Shown piece after piece: positions 1-8,482 of a stretch of DNA of 64,000 bases. Location: the NCBI GenBank assembly GCA_963529855.1, contig CAURZK010000001.1:496001-560000 (forward strand). The letters are read 5' to 3'. How positions within the stretch are numbered: position 1 is the first letter of the stretch; every line of letters begins with the position of its first letter. The notes beneath the pieces are model-generated. The model worked only from the letters and a program-made list of their open reading frames with translations, searched no databases and was not told the origin of the DNA. The translations under genes were made by a program, and so were the position numbers. The stretch is from 34-65-8 sp963529855. Lineage in GTDB: Bacteria > Pseudomonadota > Alphaproteobacteria > Sphingomonadales > Sphingomonadaceae.

Positions 1-264
1 GCGCGCAGCGTATTCCTCGACGTCACCGCGGGCGAGCTGCCATTCGCGGCGCAGCTGGGGCAAGCCCTGGCGGATGTGGATCGTGGCGGCTGGGTCGGTA
101 TAGGGGCCGCTGGTGTCGTAGACGCGCACGCTCGGCTCGCCGCTGGTCGGTTCGAGGTCGATCTCGCGCATGGCAACCTTCAGCGGGCCGACGTGAATCT
201 TGCGGCTGCCCCGGATCGGGCCGGTGGTGACGCCGATGTCGAAGGTGGAATTGATGTCGGCCAT
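1..264 (-). CDS. thiC: Phosphomethylpyrimidine synthase ThiC, N-terminal part (cut by window edge)
   Basis: Radical-SAM enzyme that turns aminoimidazole ribotide into hydroxymethylpyrimidine phosphate in thiamine biosynthesis. Only the first 88 codons are inside the window and they stay in frame to base 1. The translation starts MADINSTFDIGVTTGPIRGS and carries the N-terminal hallmarks of the family: GVTTGPIRGSRKI, the VAMREIDLEP block and RVYDTSGPYTDP. The ATG at 262-264 is preceded by a GAGGAG ribosome site. A TPP riboswitch lies directly upstream on the same strand, which independently supports the call and says the gene is repressed by thiamine pyrophosphate. The catalytic and [4Fe-4S]-binding parts are outside the window. 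Confidence 0.93.
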   Translation of the reverse strand, partial: MADINSTFDIGVTTGPIRGSRKIHVGPLKVAMREIDLEPTSGEPSVRVYDTSGPYTDPAATIHIRQGLPQLRREWQLARGDVEEYAAR

Positions 265-318
265 GCATGCTCTCCTCAGGCAGAGGGCAAGAGCGACCTG
301 TTCCGGTGTCACCGGCCC

Positions 319-405
319 GCTCCCTCCGCCCGTGTTAACGGGTTCAGGTTCAACGGGTCGGAGGATGCGAGCCCTCCCTCTCAGCGCACGCGCGCTCCCC
401 GGGGA
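319..405 (-). promoter_or_regulatory. TPP riboswitch (THI element) upstream of thiC
   Basis: Read on the minus strand, the stretch contains the conserved THI-box segments in the right order: GGGGAGC, GCTGAGAGG, GACCCGTTGAACCTGA, then CCCGTTAACACGGG and GCGGAGGGA. These are the pyrimidine-sensing GCUGAGA bulge, the GAACCUGA junction and the closing 3' segment. About 55 bases separate it from the thiC start, a usual distance for an alphaproteobacterial riboswitch acting on translation initiation; no clear intrinsic terminator was seen between them. Confidence 0.93.
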
Positions 406-544
406 TGGACGGGACGATAGGTGGCGCGGGGGCCGCTGTCCAGCGGGCGCAGTCGGCGCTCCCCCCGAGAAATAGGGTTAACCGGCCGATAACCATGCCG
501 GGTGTACATGGCCGGGCATAACAAAACGAGATCGGGGACGTCCA

Positions 545-2128
545 ATGGGGATATCGCAAGGCCTGTCCCGGGCAGTGGGAGCGGTTTGCGCAGCTACCGC
601 GATGGGGTTTGCGGCGGCCGTGCCGGCGGCAGGCGAAGACCGCGTGTGCGTCGACCCGGCCAATCCGGCCGCTACAGGATCGGGATCGCAAACCACTGCA
701 GCGGGCACAGCCAACAGCACCGCCTGCGGAACAGGAGCAAGGGCCACGGGCACCAATTCCGTGGCCGTCGGGACAGCGACGAACGCGCCTGGCACCAGCG
801 CGGTCGCCATGGGCAACACTGCGGCGGCGACAGGCGGCAATGCCGTCGCGATCGGCAGCGCCGCTGCCGCATCGGGCAGCGGCGCCGTGGCCATCGGCAG
901 CGGCGCCAGCGCGACGGGCACCAACGCCGTCGCCATCGGCACCGGCGCCGTCAATGCGACCGCGAACACGGTATCCTTCGGCACCGTGGGCGCGCCGCGC
1001 CGCCTGACCAACGTTGCCAACGGAACGTCTTCGACCGACGCTGTCAATCTGGGCCAGCTCGATACGGTCCGAACGATCGCGAGCTCGGCCCAGACGACTG
1101 CCAGCACGGCCAACACTTCCGCCAATGCCGCGCGCACGGCGGCAGCAACAGCGCAGACGACCGCCAACTCGGCCAGCACGACAGCCAACGCTGCGCGCAC
1201 CGCGGCCGCTGCTGCTCAGACGACCGCAAGCACTGCAAACACAACTGCCAACGCTGCGCGCACAGCAGCATCCGCGGCGCAGACCAGTGCGAACACTGCC
1301 AACACCACGGCCAATGCCGCCCGCACCGCTGCCGCCACCGCGCAGGCAACAGCGAATACCGCGAACAGCACCGCCAATGCCGCGCGCACGGCCGCGTCCA
1401 GTGCGCAAGCCACAGCGAATACAGCCCTTGCCACGGCCGGCAATGCGCTGAGCGTGGCAACCACGGCGCAAACGACGGCGAGCAGTGCGGCTGCCGCGGC
1501 ATCAGCCGCCCAGACGACCGCCGAGCAAGCGCAGACCGCTGCCGCCGGAGCAACCTCCACGGCGCAGACCGCGCGCGCTGAAGCGGCGAGCGCCCAGGCC
1601 GCTGCCGACCAAGCCAACATGGCAAACGCGGTGCAGGACACGCGGCTGGCCGAAGCAGAGGCAATCAATATCGATCAATCGGTGCGCATCGGCGCGCTCG
1701 ACGCAGGGCTCGCAGCCGAAACATCGGCACGGATCGATGCCGACCTGCAATCCGACCAGCGTCTGACGGCCGAAACCCGCGCGCGCGAATCGCTGGCTGC
1801 AGCGCTTGCCGAAGAATCCTTCGCACGACAGATGGCGGATCTGGCTCTCGCCGGACAGATCGAGCGGCTCAATTCCCGGGTTGACCGGCTGGAACGCCAC
1901 GTTGCCAGTTCGACTGCGGTTGCCATCGCGATGAGCGGCAACGCATTCCTGCCGGACATGCGGTTCAATCTCACCGCCAACGTCGGGTCGTACGGCGGCG
2001 CACGAGCAGGATCGGTCCAGCTGGGCGCCATGCTGACGCCAAACGTTGCCATCAACGCAGGCGTGGCGAAGGGCTTCAATGGAGGTGGCCGGGGCGCAAG
2101 CCGCGTCGGCATCACGCTTGGGTGGTGA
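545..2128 (+). CDS. YadA-like trimeric autotransporter adhesin with Ala-rich stalk
   Basis: Predicted surface adhesin or structural fibre of type Vc secretion. Residues 1-30 form a signal peptide. Residues about 68-135 carry YadA-head motifs (NSVAVG, SAVAMG, NAVAIG, GAVAIG) spaced by short Ala/Gly/Thr loops. A neck with VSFG...RRLTNVANG and TDAVNLGQL follows at 143-172, the usual head-to-stalk connector. The stalk (about 176-400) is an Ala/Thr/Asn-rich coiled coil built of 21-residue units. A charged coiled-coil segment (about 360-450) leads into the C-terminal beta-barrel anchor (about 455-527), which ends in GITLGW with a terminal aromatic as the family requires. No secretion partner gene is next to it, as expected for a self-transporting trimer. 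The ATG sits in GGGGACGTCCAATG. Confidence 0.87.
   Translation: MGISQGLSRAVGAVCAATAMGFAAAVPAAGEDRVCVDPANPAATGSGSQTTAAGTANSTACGTGARATGTNSVAVGTATNAPGTSAVAMGNTAAATGGNAVAIGSAAAASGSGAVAIGSGASATGTNAVAIGTGAVNATANTVSFGTVGAPRRLTNVANGTSSTDAVNLGQLDTVRTIASSAQTTASTANTSANAARTAAATAQTTANSASTTANAARTAAAAAQTTASTANTTANAARTAASAAQTSANTANTTANAARTAAATAQATANTANSTANAARTAASSAQATANTALATAGNALSVATTAQTTASSAAAAASAAQTTAEQAQTAAAGATSTAQTARAEAASAQAAADQANMANAVQDTRLAEAEAINIDQSVRIGALDAGLAAETSARIDADLQSDQRLTAETRARESLAAALAEESFARQMADLALAGQIERLNSRVDRLERHVASSTAVAIAMSGNAFLPDMRFNLTANVGSYGGARAGSVQLGAMLTPNVAINAGVAKGFNGGGRGASRVGITLGW
1088..1465 (+). repeat. Six tandem 63-bp units encoding the autotransporter stalk
   Basis: Six consecutive units of exactly 21 codons, each close to AQTTASTANTTANAARTAAA, run from residue 182 to 307 of the trimeric autotransporter. 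Twenty-one residues are three heptads, so the repeat keeps coiled-coil phase. The first five units keep the ANAARTAA core; the sixth is degenerate. The array is coding and has no unique spacers. Confidence 0.85.
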
Positions 2129-2155
2129 ACGCCCTTCGCCCTAACCCAAAGGAAA

Positions 2156-2231
2156 TGGCAGGGGTGACAGGATTCGAACCCGTGGCCCTCGGTTTTGGAG
2201 ACCGATGCTCTACCAGCTGAGCTACACCCCT
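2156..2231 (-). tRNA. tRNA-Trp (anticodon CCA)
   Basis: The minus strand gives a 76-nt cloverleaf: acceptor AGGGGTG paired with CACCCCT, a D arm with AGCTCAGCTGGTAGAGC, anticodon stem TCGGT/ACCGA around loop CTCCAAA (anticodon CCA at 2196-2198), T arm with GGTTCGAATCC, discriminator G, and an encoded CCA tail. It stands alone between the autotransporter and aat. Confidence 0.96.
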
Positions 2232-2326
2232 GCAGCGGCTGCGGCCCTTAGGGCATAGCAGGCGCACGGCGCAAGGCGAAATACGCGCGCATGACGATGC
2301 CGGCCGTGCTAGTGCAGCGTTTCACC

Positions 2327-3145
2327 ATGCACAGCCCGCATTCCCCACCCGCGCCTGAGCCCCTTCCGGTCGATACCCTGCTGCTCGCCTATCGCAGCGG
2401 AATCTTCCCGATGGCCGACGCGCGCGAGGACCGGGAGGTGTTCTGGGTCGAACCGCGCCAGCGAGCGATCCTGCCGCTTGCCGGGTTTCACTTGTCCGCA
2501 TCGCTGCGCAAGGTCGTTCGGCAGGACAGGTTCCGCGTTACCGTGGATGCCGCCTTCGACCGCGTCATCGCCGCCTGCGCCGCGCCGCGCGAAGACGACG
2601 AGGGCGGCAGCTGGATCAGCCACCGGATCGAGGCCAGTTATGCCGCGCTGCACGCGGCCGGCCATGCGCATTCGGTCGAATGCTGGCGCGGGGACGAGCT
2701 GGTGGGCGGGCTGTATGGCGTGGCATTCGACCGGGTGTTTTGCGGTGAAAGCATGTTCAGCCATACCGACAATTCCAGCAAGGTCGCACTTGCCTGGCTG
2801 GTCGCGCTGATGCGGATGGCGGGATACCGGCTACTCGACTGCCAGTTCCTGACCAGCCATCTCGCCTCGCTCGGGGCGGCGGAAATCCCTCAGGGCGACT
2901 ACCTGGCGTTCCTGGCCCAGGCGCGCGGCAAGCCGCGCCTGACACTGCCCCAGGCCTATTCCTCGGTGCTGTCCGCCTCTTCGGCAGCGGGTGCTGCTGC
3001 AGGCTCGGGCGTTGGGGCGGCGGAAGGTGTGGCCGCGGGCGCCGGGGCCGAACGCGCGGGCGCGGCATCATCATCGTCCGAAGCCGGTGCGCCGCCTTCC
3101 TCGCCCGGGAAGCTCATCGCGCAATCCTTGACCCACACGTCGTAG
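2327..3145 (+). CDS. aat: Leucyl/phenylalanyl-tRNA-protein transferase
   Basis: Cytosolic aminoacyl-transferase that adds Leu or Phe to N-terminal Arg/Lys of proteins, making them N-degron substrates for ClpS/ClpAP. Diagnostic blocks are LLLAYRSGIFPM, FWVEPRQRAILPL, SWISHRIEASYAALH, GGLYGVAFDRVFCGESMFS and LDCQFLTSHLASLGAAEIP. The core is followed by a Gly/Ala/Ser-rich linker and the terminal peptide IAQSLTHTS, which resembles the QS-T-TS end of many alphaproteobacterial Aat proteins, so I take the stop as genuine. The last 190 bases overlap the opposite-strand DUF2155 gene. ATGs at 2291 and 2297 would add 10-12 residues; the chosen start fits family length, but no start has a strong ribosome site. 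Confidence 0.9.
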   Translation: MHSPHSPPAPEPLPVDTLLLAYRSGIFPMADAREDREVFWVEPRQRAILPLAGFHLSASLRKVVRQDRFRVTVDAAFDRVIAACAAPREDDEGGSWISHRIEASYAALHAAGHAHSVECWRGDELVGGLYGVAFDRVFCGESMFSHTDNSSKVALAWLVALMRMAGYRLLDCQFLTSHLASLGAAEIPQGDYLAFLAQARGKPRLTLPQAYSSVLSASSAAGAAAGSGVGAAEGVAAGAGAERAGAASSSSEAGAPPSSPGKLIAQSLTHTS

Positions 3146-3573
3146 ATCGGGTGTTCCACCACGTTCAGTGACGGCGAACGCTTGAACATCCAGCCGGAGA
3201 AAATCCGGCCCCAGTTCCCCTGCCGCCGGTCGCGCACGAACACCTGAACGAATGCACCCGTTTCCGCCGGCATTTCCCACGGGGCGGTCCGCTCGCAGGC
3301 GGAAAGGCGGACGATCACGTCACCCACGCGGCGCGCCTCGCCCGGCTTCAGTTCGACGTCCTGCGTCAGGTTGTTGCGCTTGTTGAGCAGGCCCAGCGTC
3401 GCCACCCGCTCCGCCATCGGCGTGCCCAGACCTGCCTCGGCAGCGGGCTGCGGCGGGGCCGCAGTGCGGCGCAGTTCTTCCGGAATTTCGGTTTCCACCG
3501 CCTCGGGCGCCGGGGGACCGCGATCACATGCGGCGAGCACGGCCAGAGCGGCAAGAGGCGCCAGCGCGCGCAT
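2956..3573 (-). CDS. DUF2155 domain-containing exported protein
   Basis: Probable periplasmic protein of unknown role. It begins MRALAPLAALAVLAACDRGP, a lipoprotein-like signal peptide with a candidate lipobox Cys at residue 16. The conserved body includes LLNKRNNLTQDVELKPGEA, the WEMPAETGAFVQVFV region, IFSGWMFKRSPSLNVVEHP and YDVWVKDCAMSFPG. A low-complexity Asp/Ala/Pro tail of about 50 residues follows. The ATG at 3571-3573 lies two bases after the stop of the NDUFA12 gene, so the two are probably cotranscribed. The conserved C-terminal motif and the tail are antisense to the 3' end of aat. Confidence 0.82.
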   Translation of the reverse strand: MRALAPLAALAVLAACDRGPPAPEAVETEIPEELRRTAAPPQPAAEAGLGTPMAERVATLGLLNKRNNLTQDVELKPGEARRVGDVIVRLSACERTAPWEMPAETGAFVQVFVRDRRQGNWGRIFSGWMFKRSPSLNVVEHPIYDVWVKDCAMSFPGEEGGAPASDDDDAAPARSAPAPAATPSAAPTPEPAAAPAAEEADSTEE

Positions 3574-3575
3574 CG

Positions 3576-3974
3576 TCACGCGTCGGGCGACCATGCTTCG
3601 TAATCGCCGCTGGCGCGCGCGCGGCGCCCGCCCATCTCGAGCGCGCCTGCCGGGCGATAGGCGGCGGGGGTGCCGGTCGCATTGGGCGTAAAGTCGGCTT
3701 CCCAGATGTGCGCGGGCGGCAGGTTGCTTTCCGGCACATCGTCGAACGAACCGTGCAGCCAGCCATGCCATTCGGCCGGAACGCGGCTGGCATCGTTGGC
3801 GCCTTCGTAGATTACCCAGCGGCGTTCACGCCCACCCGCGGCCTTCTTCTTCGACCGGAAATAGCGGTTGCCCTGCGCATCGGTGCCGACCTGGATACCG
3901 TTGCGCCAGCTCCAGAACAGGGTGCCAAGCGTTGCGCCATTCCACCAGGTGAAGATCTTGCCGAGGAAATTCAT
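3576..3974 (-). CDS. NDUFA12/B17.2-family NADH:ubiquinone oxidoreductase accessory protein
   Basis: Small accessory subunit or assembly factor of respiratory complex I, a family kept in mitochondria and alphaproteobacteria. The 132-residue product starts MNFLGKIFTWWNGATLGTL and carries the family signatures QGNRYFRS (here GTDAQGNRYF), RRWVIYEG, ASRVPAEWHGWLH and TGTPAAYRP. I chose the internal ATG at 3974 over an upstream one at 4010 because it matches the family N-terminus. It sits immediately upstream of the DUF2155 gene and downstream of the DUF192/recX pair on the same strand. Confidence 0.9.
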   Translation of the reverse strand: MNFLGKIFTWWNGATLGTLFWSWRNGIQVGTDAQGNRYFRSKKKAAGGRERRWVIYEGANDASRVPAEWHGWLHGSFDDVPESNLPPAHIWEADFTPNATGTPAAYRPAGALEMGGRRARASGDYEAWSPDA

Positions 3975-4020
3975 GGCCGCGCGCCTAGCCGATTCGCTGC
4001 GCGTGGCCAAGCTGCAAACC

Positions 4021-4521
4021 CTACCATTCCACCAGGTCCCCCGGCGCGATGCCCAACTGCGCCGCGCGGCCGCCCGGAATCTCCAGCACGGCTGTCGCCG
4101 GCCCGGTCGAAGCGACCGAATCCAGCGAATAGGGCGTGGTCATGGCGGCGATGTTCACGATCCGGCCGTCGGCACCGACGAAGATGATGTCGAGCGGCAG
4201 CGGCGTGTTCTTCATCCAGAAGCTGAGCATCTGCGGCGCGGCATAGGGAAACACCATGCCTTCGTTCGGGCCCAGTTCGGTGCGGAACATAAGCCCGCGC
4301 GCCTGGGCCTGCGGCGTGTCGGCGACCTCGACCTTGAAGGCGTGACGTTTCGCCCCGCTGGTTACGGTCAGCGGTATAACCTCAAGGCCCGATACCGGAT
4401 GGCGTGCGGGCGAGGTGGCGGCCGCCGTCGGTGCGGTTTCGGCTGCGCCTTGCGGCGAACAGGCAAGGCAGGCCGCTGCCAGCAGGACGGCCAGCGGCCG
4501 CAATCTATTCGATCTGGTCAT
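4021..4521 (-). CDS. DUF192 family lipoprotein
   Basis: Exported protein of unknown biochemical function. The N-terminus MTRSNRLRPLAVLLAAACLA is a signal peptide with lipobox-like LAAAC/LAC. The DUF192 fold follows with FKVEVADTPQAQARGLMFR, the Met-rich block EGMVFPY, LSFWMKNTPLPLDIIFV, the turn VNIAAMTTPYS and VLEIPGG. Two adjacent ATGs (4524, 4521) are possible; the second leaves better spacing to GGAAG. The start overlaps the end of recX by 17 bases, suggesting translational coupling. Confidence 0.87.
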   Translation of the reverse strand: MTRSNRLRPLAVLLAAACLACSPQGAAETAPTAAATSPARHPVSGLEVIPLTVTSGAKRHAFKVEVADTPQAQARGLMFRTELGPNEGMVFPYAAPQMLSFWMKNTPLPLDIIFVGADGRIVNIAAMTTPYSLDSVASTGPATAVLEIPGGRAAQLGIAPGDLVEW

Positions 4522-5083
4522 CATCGGCTTCCGCAACCCATTGTTCGAGCGCAGCTTGGCTCGGGCAATCCACTACCGCACCCGCGTGGTCGAATCCATG
4601 CCCCGCGCGCACCAGCGCGGCAAACTGCTTTTCGCGCAGCGGACGATCGATCGGTGCGCCGTGAAACGGCCCCAGCCGGCGTCTGCGCGCCAGCGCGAAT
4701 GCTGCACGGCGTGCCGCGCCTTCGCCCGGGGCGACTTCCCGGCGGATGTTTTCTTCGATCCCGGCCTCGCCCAGCGCCTGCGCGACGCGGCGCGCGCCGT
4801 ATCCGCGCCGCAGCAGGTCCCCGCCCCGCGCCCGCGCATAAGCTTCGTCGTCGAGGTAGCCGAGTTCGGCAAAACGGGCGGAGATTGCGGCGGGATCGGG
4901 ATTGCCCTCGCCCTCCCAGCCGCGCTCGCGCAGCTTGCGGGCCAGGTAACGTTCAAGCTTCCCCGCGCTGGTCGCAAACCTTGCAACATAAGTCAGCGCC
5001 AATTCATGCAGCCTGGCGGAATCGAGCGGCCTGGGTGCCCGCCGGGCACGCTTCCGCTCTTGTTCTTCGCCGCTCATGGTCAT
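4505..5083 (-). CDS. recX: RecX-family regulatory protein
   Basis: Predicted modulator of RecA filaments. The 192-residue product has the helical RecX repeat pattern: RLHELALTYVARFATSAGKLERYLARKLRERGW, then ISARFAELGYLDDEAYARARGGDLLRRGYGARRVAQAL. Length and the DEAYAR motif fit the family. recA is not adjacent. A second ATG two codons inside (5077) is equally possible. The gene heads the leftward group recX, DUF192, NDUFA12, DUF2155. Confidence 0.86.
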   Translation of the reverse strand: MTMSGEEQERKRARRAPRPLDSARLHELALTYVARFATSAGKLERYLARKLRERGWEGEGNPDPAAISARFAELGYLDDEAYARARGGDLLRRGYGARRVAQALGEAGIEENIRREVAPGEGAARRAAFALARRRRLGPFHGAPIDRPLREKQFAALVRAGHGFDHAGAVVDCPSQAALEQWVAEADDDQIE

Positions 5084-5217
5084 AATCGTGCCACAGTCTT
5101 TGCGAAATGACTAAAGTTTAGAGGCGGCGCCGGGGACCCAGCGTCGTTGAAGGAACAATTGGGAGCGCGAACGGTGTGGAACTTTTCGCGCTATAACAAC
5201 GGGTTCATCCTCCACAC

Positions 5218-6972
5218 ATGACCGATTCAGCCCTTTCTCCGACCCCCAACGACTGCGCGCTGCCGCGCATCAGGGCGGATTTCGCCACGTTCGCCGACGC
5301 GATCGATTACGCCGCGCGGAGCGAGAAGGGACTCAATTTCCACGACATGCGCGGGGAAATCGAGTTCGTCTATCCCTACGCTGCATTGCGGGAAGACGCG
5401 CTGACGATGGCGCGGCGGCTGGTCGCTGCCGGCATCGGCAAGGACGACCGCGTTGCCCTGATCGCCGAGACCGGCCCGGATTTCGCCGCCCTGTTCTGTG
5501 CCTGCATCTACACCGGCGCCTGGCCGGTACCGCTGCCGCTGCCGACCAGTTTCGGCGGCAAGGAAAGCTATATCGATCAGCTTGCCGTCCAGCTCGAAAG
5601 CTCGGACCCCAAGATGCTGATCTACCCCCCCGAGATCGCGGAAATGGCGCAAGCCGCCGCCGACCGTCAGGGCTGCGAGGGGATCGACTGGGCGAGCTTT
5701 GCAGAGCGTGCCGCGCCCGAATGCGATCTGCCGACCGCCCAGCCGGACGACATCTGCTATCTCCAGTATTCCAGCGGATCGACCCGCTTCCCCACCGGTG
5801 TCGCGGTGACGCACGAGGCATTGCTGCACAACCTCTATGGCCATGCCACCGGCGTGGACCTGGGCGTGAACGACCGGGTGGTCAGCTGGCTGCCGTGGTA
5901 TCACGACATGGGGCTGGTCGGCTGCTTCCTGTCGCCGATCGCCAACCAGGCTTCGGTCGATTATCTCAAGACCGAACATTTCGCGCGGCGCCCGCTGGCA
6001 TGGCTGGACCTGATCAGCCGCAACCAGGGCAATACGCTCAGCTATTCGCCGACTTTCGGCTACGACATCTGCGCGCGGCGGATCTCCAGCCAGAGCCACG
6101 TGGCCGACCGGTTCGACCTGTCGCGCTGGCGCACGGCGGGCAACGGCGCCGACATGATCCGGCCCGATGTCATGCAGAACTTCGTCAACGCCTTTGCCGA
6201 CGCGGGATTTCGCGCCAGCGCGTTCACGCCCAGCTACGGCCTTGCCGAAGCGACGCTGGCCGTCACCGTCATGCCTCCGGGCGAAGGCATCCGGGTCGAA
6301 CTGGTCGAGGAGGAACGCCTGTCGGGCCGCCCGCGCGACCTGACCCGCCCTGCCCGCTACCGCGCGATCGTCAACTGCGGCAAGCCGCTGCCCGGCATGG
6401 AAGTCGAAATCCGTGACGAGCGCAACCAGGTCCGTGGCGATCGCCAGATCGGCAAGGTCTGGTGCCGCGGCAAGAGCGTGATGCACTCGTACTTCCGCAA
6501 CGAGGAAGCGACCAACGACTGCCTCGTCGCCAGGGACAATGGCGAGGTCTGGCTCGACACGGGCGACATGGGCTACACCGCCGACGGCTATCTGTTCATC
6601 GTCGGCCGTGCGAAGGACATGATCATCATCAACGGCAAGAACCACTGGCCGCAGGACATCGAGTGGGCGGTGGAACAGCTGCCCGGCTTCAACCACGGTG
6701 ATGTCGCCGCGTTCAGCTACGAAATGGAAAACGGCGAGGAAGCGCCCGCCGTGCTGGTCCATTGCCGCGTGTCGGACCCCGAAGAACGGCTGAAGCTGCA
6801 CGAGGCGATCCGCGACAAGGTCCGCTCCGTCACGGGCATGAACTGCGTCGTCGAGCTGGTCCCGCCGCGCACCCTGCCGCGCACCAGTTCGGGCAAGCTG
6901 TCCCGCGCCAAGGCGAAACGCCTCTACCTCGCGGGCGAGATCGAACCGATCAAGTTGCTCGAGGCGGCGTAG
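5218..6972 (+). CDS. Fatty acyl-AMP ligase / acyl-ACP synthetase-like enzyme
   Basis: ANL-superfamily adenylating enzyme that activates a fatty acid with ATP. Motifs in order: the ATP loop YLQYSSGSTRFPTGV, WLPWYHDMGLVGCFLSP, the substrate-site block YGLAEATLAV, VWLDTGDMGYTADGYLFIVGRAKDMIIINGKN, and the C-terminal RTLPRTSSGKLSRAKAKR with the catalytic Lys. The YHDMGL motif and overall shape resemble fatty acyl-AMP ligases, whose product goes to an acyl carrier protein rather than CoA. Related acyl-ACP synthetases work in sphingolipid synthesis in alphaproteobacteria, but no carrier protein or serine palmitoyltransferase is next to this one, so the acceptor is open. The gene is a single unit facing recX. 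Confidence 0.82.
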   Translation: MTDSALSPTPNDCALPRIRADFATFADAIDYAARSEKGLNFHDMRGEIEFVYPYAALREDALTMARRLVAAGIGKDDRVALIAETGPDFAALFCACIYTGAWPVPLPLPTSFGGKESYIDQLAVQLESSDPKMLIYPPEIAEMAQAAADRQGCEGIDWASFAERAAPECDLPTAQPDDICYLQYSSGSTRFPTGVAVTHEALLHNLYGHATGVDLGVNDRVVSWLPWYHDMGLVGCFLSPIANQASVDYLKTEHFARRPLAWLDLISRNQGNTLSYSPTFGYDICARRISSQSHVADRFDLSRWRTAGNGADMIRPDVMQNFVNAFADAGFRASAFTPSYGLAEATLAVTVMPPGEGIRVELVEEERLSGRPRDLTRPARYRAIVNCGKPLPGMEVEIRDERNQVRGDRQIGKVWCRGKSVMHSYFRNEEATNDCLVARDNGEVWLDTGDMGYTADGYLFIVGRAKDMIIINGKNHWPQDIEWAVEQLPGFNHGDVAAFSYEMENGEEAPAVLVHCRVSDPEERLKLHEAIRDKVRSVTGMNCVVELVPPRTLPRTSSGKLSRAKAKRLYLAGEIEPIKLLEAA

Positions 6973-6979
6973 CGCCAGC

Positions 6980-8482
6980 CTAGCCCGGGCTGCCCCAGGC
7001 GACCTGCACCGCTCCGCCCCCTGGGCGGCGCTCGATATCGGTCACGCCGATTTCCTCGAGTGCTTCGGCAACACGCTCCGTATCGGCGGCAGGCCCGGCC
7101 AGCACCAGCGGCGCATTGATGCGGCGTGCGGCCCACCCGACCAGCGCCAGCGCGCGGGCGCCCGCTTCGGTCGGCTCGCCATCTTCGAATGCGATCGACG
7201 GCAAGTCGCCTGCAGGCGGGATGAGCTCGATCCGCCAGTCCGGTTCGGTCGCGGCAAGGCGGCGTTCGAGCGTGCGCCAGGTGGCGAGGCTCGCCCCGTC
7301 CAGCGCGCCTGTTCGCACCAGGGCGCGGCGGCGTTCGCGATCGACCAGCACTTCGCTTTCCGGCACGCCCGCGATGATGGAAAGCCGCGCGGCAAGCTCG
7401 TCCGCCCGTTCGCTTGCCCGGCGTTCGCTGTCGCGCGCGGCGGAAAGCTGGGCTTCCTCCGCCGCGCTGGCGGCAGTGCCGACCTGATACTGCGTCAGCG
7501 CGAGCGTAACCGGCTGGCCCAAGGCCCGCTCGATCGAACGGCGCGCCAGTCCTTCCGCTTCCGGCAGCAGTTCCGGTGTCAGAACCGCGGCCGTCACGCC
7601 GATCGGCTCGGCTTCGAAATCGATGGCGATCTCTGACAGGCGCGAGGATCTGGCGAAGGGATCCATAACCTCTGCCCGGATGGTGCGCTGCGCCTGCGTT
7701 TCCCAGCCGATCCGTATCAGCGACAGGCCCAGCGGCACGGTCAACGCCACCAGCACGGTAAACATCGCGATGTTCTGGAACAGGGTATGACGGCCCGAAA
7801 GATAGGTCTTGAAGCCATAGAGCCGCGCAATCAGCGCCGCGAACAGCGCGATGGCAACGAAGTTGGTGATGTAGAGCAGCAGCGCGCCGGAAAAGACCGT
7901 CCAGTTGCCGGTCGCCAAGCCAAACCCGACCGTGGCGAGCGGCGGCATCAGCGCGGTCGCGATCGCCACGCCGACGATGGCGCCTTCCTTGCCCCGGATC
8001 ATTGCGTAGGCCCCTGCAAGCGCCGAAAACACCGCCACGAGCAGATCGAACAGGTTGGGCCGGGTGCGCGCGGCGATTTCGCTGGTCACCTCCTTCAACG
8101 GCGATGCAAGCACGATCAGCGCGCACAGCAGTATCGCCACGACCGAACCGAGCGCCAGCGACTTGGCTGTCTGGCGCATCCAGCGATAATCAGCCGTGGC
8201 GAGCGCGAACCCGAGCCCGACGATCGGCCCCATCAGCGGCGAGAGCAGCATCGCCCCGATTACGACGGCCGGCGATGACAGCAGCAGTCCGAGGATCGCA
8301 ATTCCCGCCGACATCGCGGTGAGAAACAGGTAACGGGCCGACAGCGCGCCATCCTCGCGCCGCTGTTCGATCACCGCGGCGTGGTCGACCGTGCCCCTTA
8401 CATCCTCGCGCCACCACTTGCGGAAGCTGACGATGGTTCGTGCTAGGTTGAGCTGTCGTTCAGGCCGCGGCTGGCTCGCCAT
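6980..8482 (-). CDS. DUF389 (TIGR00341-type) membrane protein
   Basis: Integral membrane protein of unknown function. Residues about 45-260 hold the DUF389 core, a set of hydrophobic helices with the hallmark AVVIGAMLLSPLMGPIVGLG, then IVGVAIATALMPPLATVG and further membrane spans to about residue 245. The remaining half is a soluble region rich in Ala, Arg and Glu with predicted helix (EEAQLSAARDSERRASERAD) and a C-terminal OmpA-like-looking alpha/beta stretch. It converges on the acyl-AMP ligase gene with only seven bases between stops. Confidence 0.84.
   Translation of the reverse strand: MASQPRPERQLNLARTIVSFRKWWREDVRGTVDHAAVIEQRREDGALSARYLFLTAMSAGIAILGLLLSSPAVVIGAMLLSPLMGPIVGLGFALATADYRWMRQTAKSLALGSVVAILLCALIVLASPLKEVTSEIAARTRPNLFDLLVAVFSALAGAYAMIRGKEGAIVGVAIATALMPPLATVGFGLATGNWTVFSGALLLYITNFVAIALFAALIARLYGFKTYLSGRHTLFQNIAMFTVLVALTVPLGLSLIRIGWETQAQRTIRAEVMDPFARSSRLSEIAIDFEAEPIGVTAAVLTPELLPEAEGLARRSIERALGQPVTLALTQYQVGTAASAAEEAQLSAARDSERRASERADELAARLSIIAGVPESEVLVDRERRRALVRTGALDGASLATWRTLERRLAATEPDWRIELIPPAGDLPSIAFEDGEPTEAGARALALVGWAARRINAPLVLAGPAADTERVAEALEEIGVTDIERRPGGGAVQVAWGSPG

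Noticed and set aside
1088..1465. Direct repeats that might suggest a CRISPR array
   Set aside because: The units abut with no unique spacers, have a 63-bp coding period and lie inside a trimeric autotransporter frame.
5227..6801. A 524-codon minus-strand frame across the acyl-AMP ligase gene
   Set aside because: Shadow of the plus-strand ligase, whose motifs are unambiguous.
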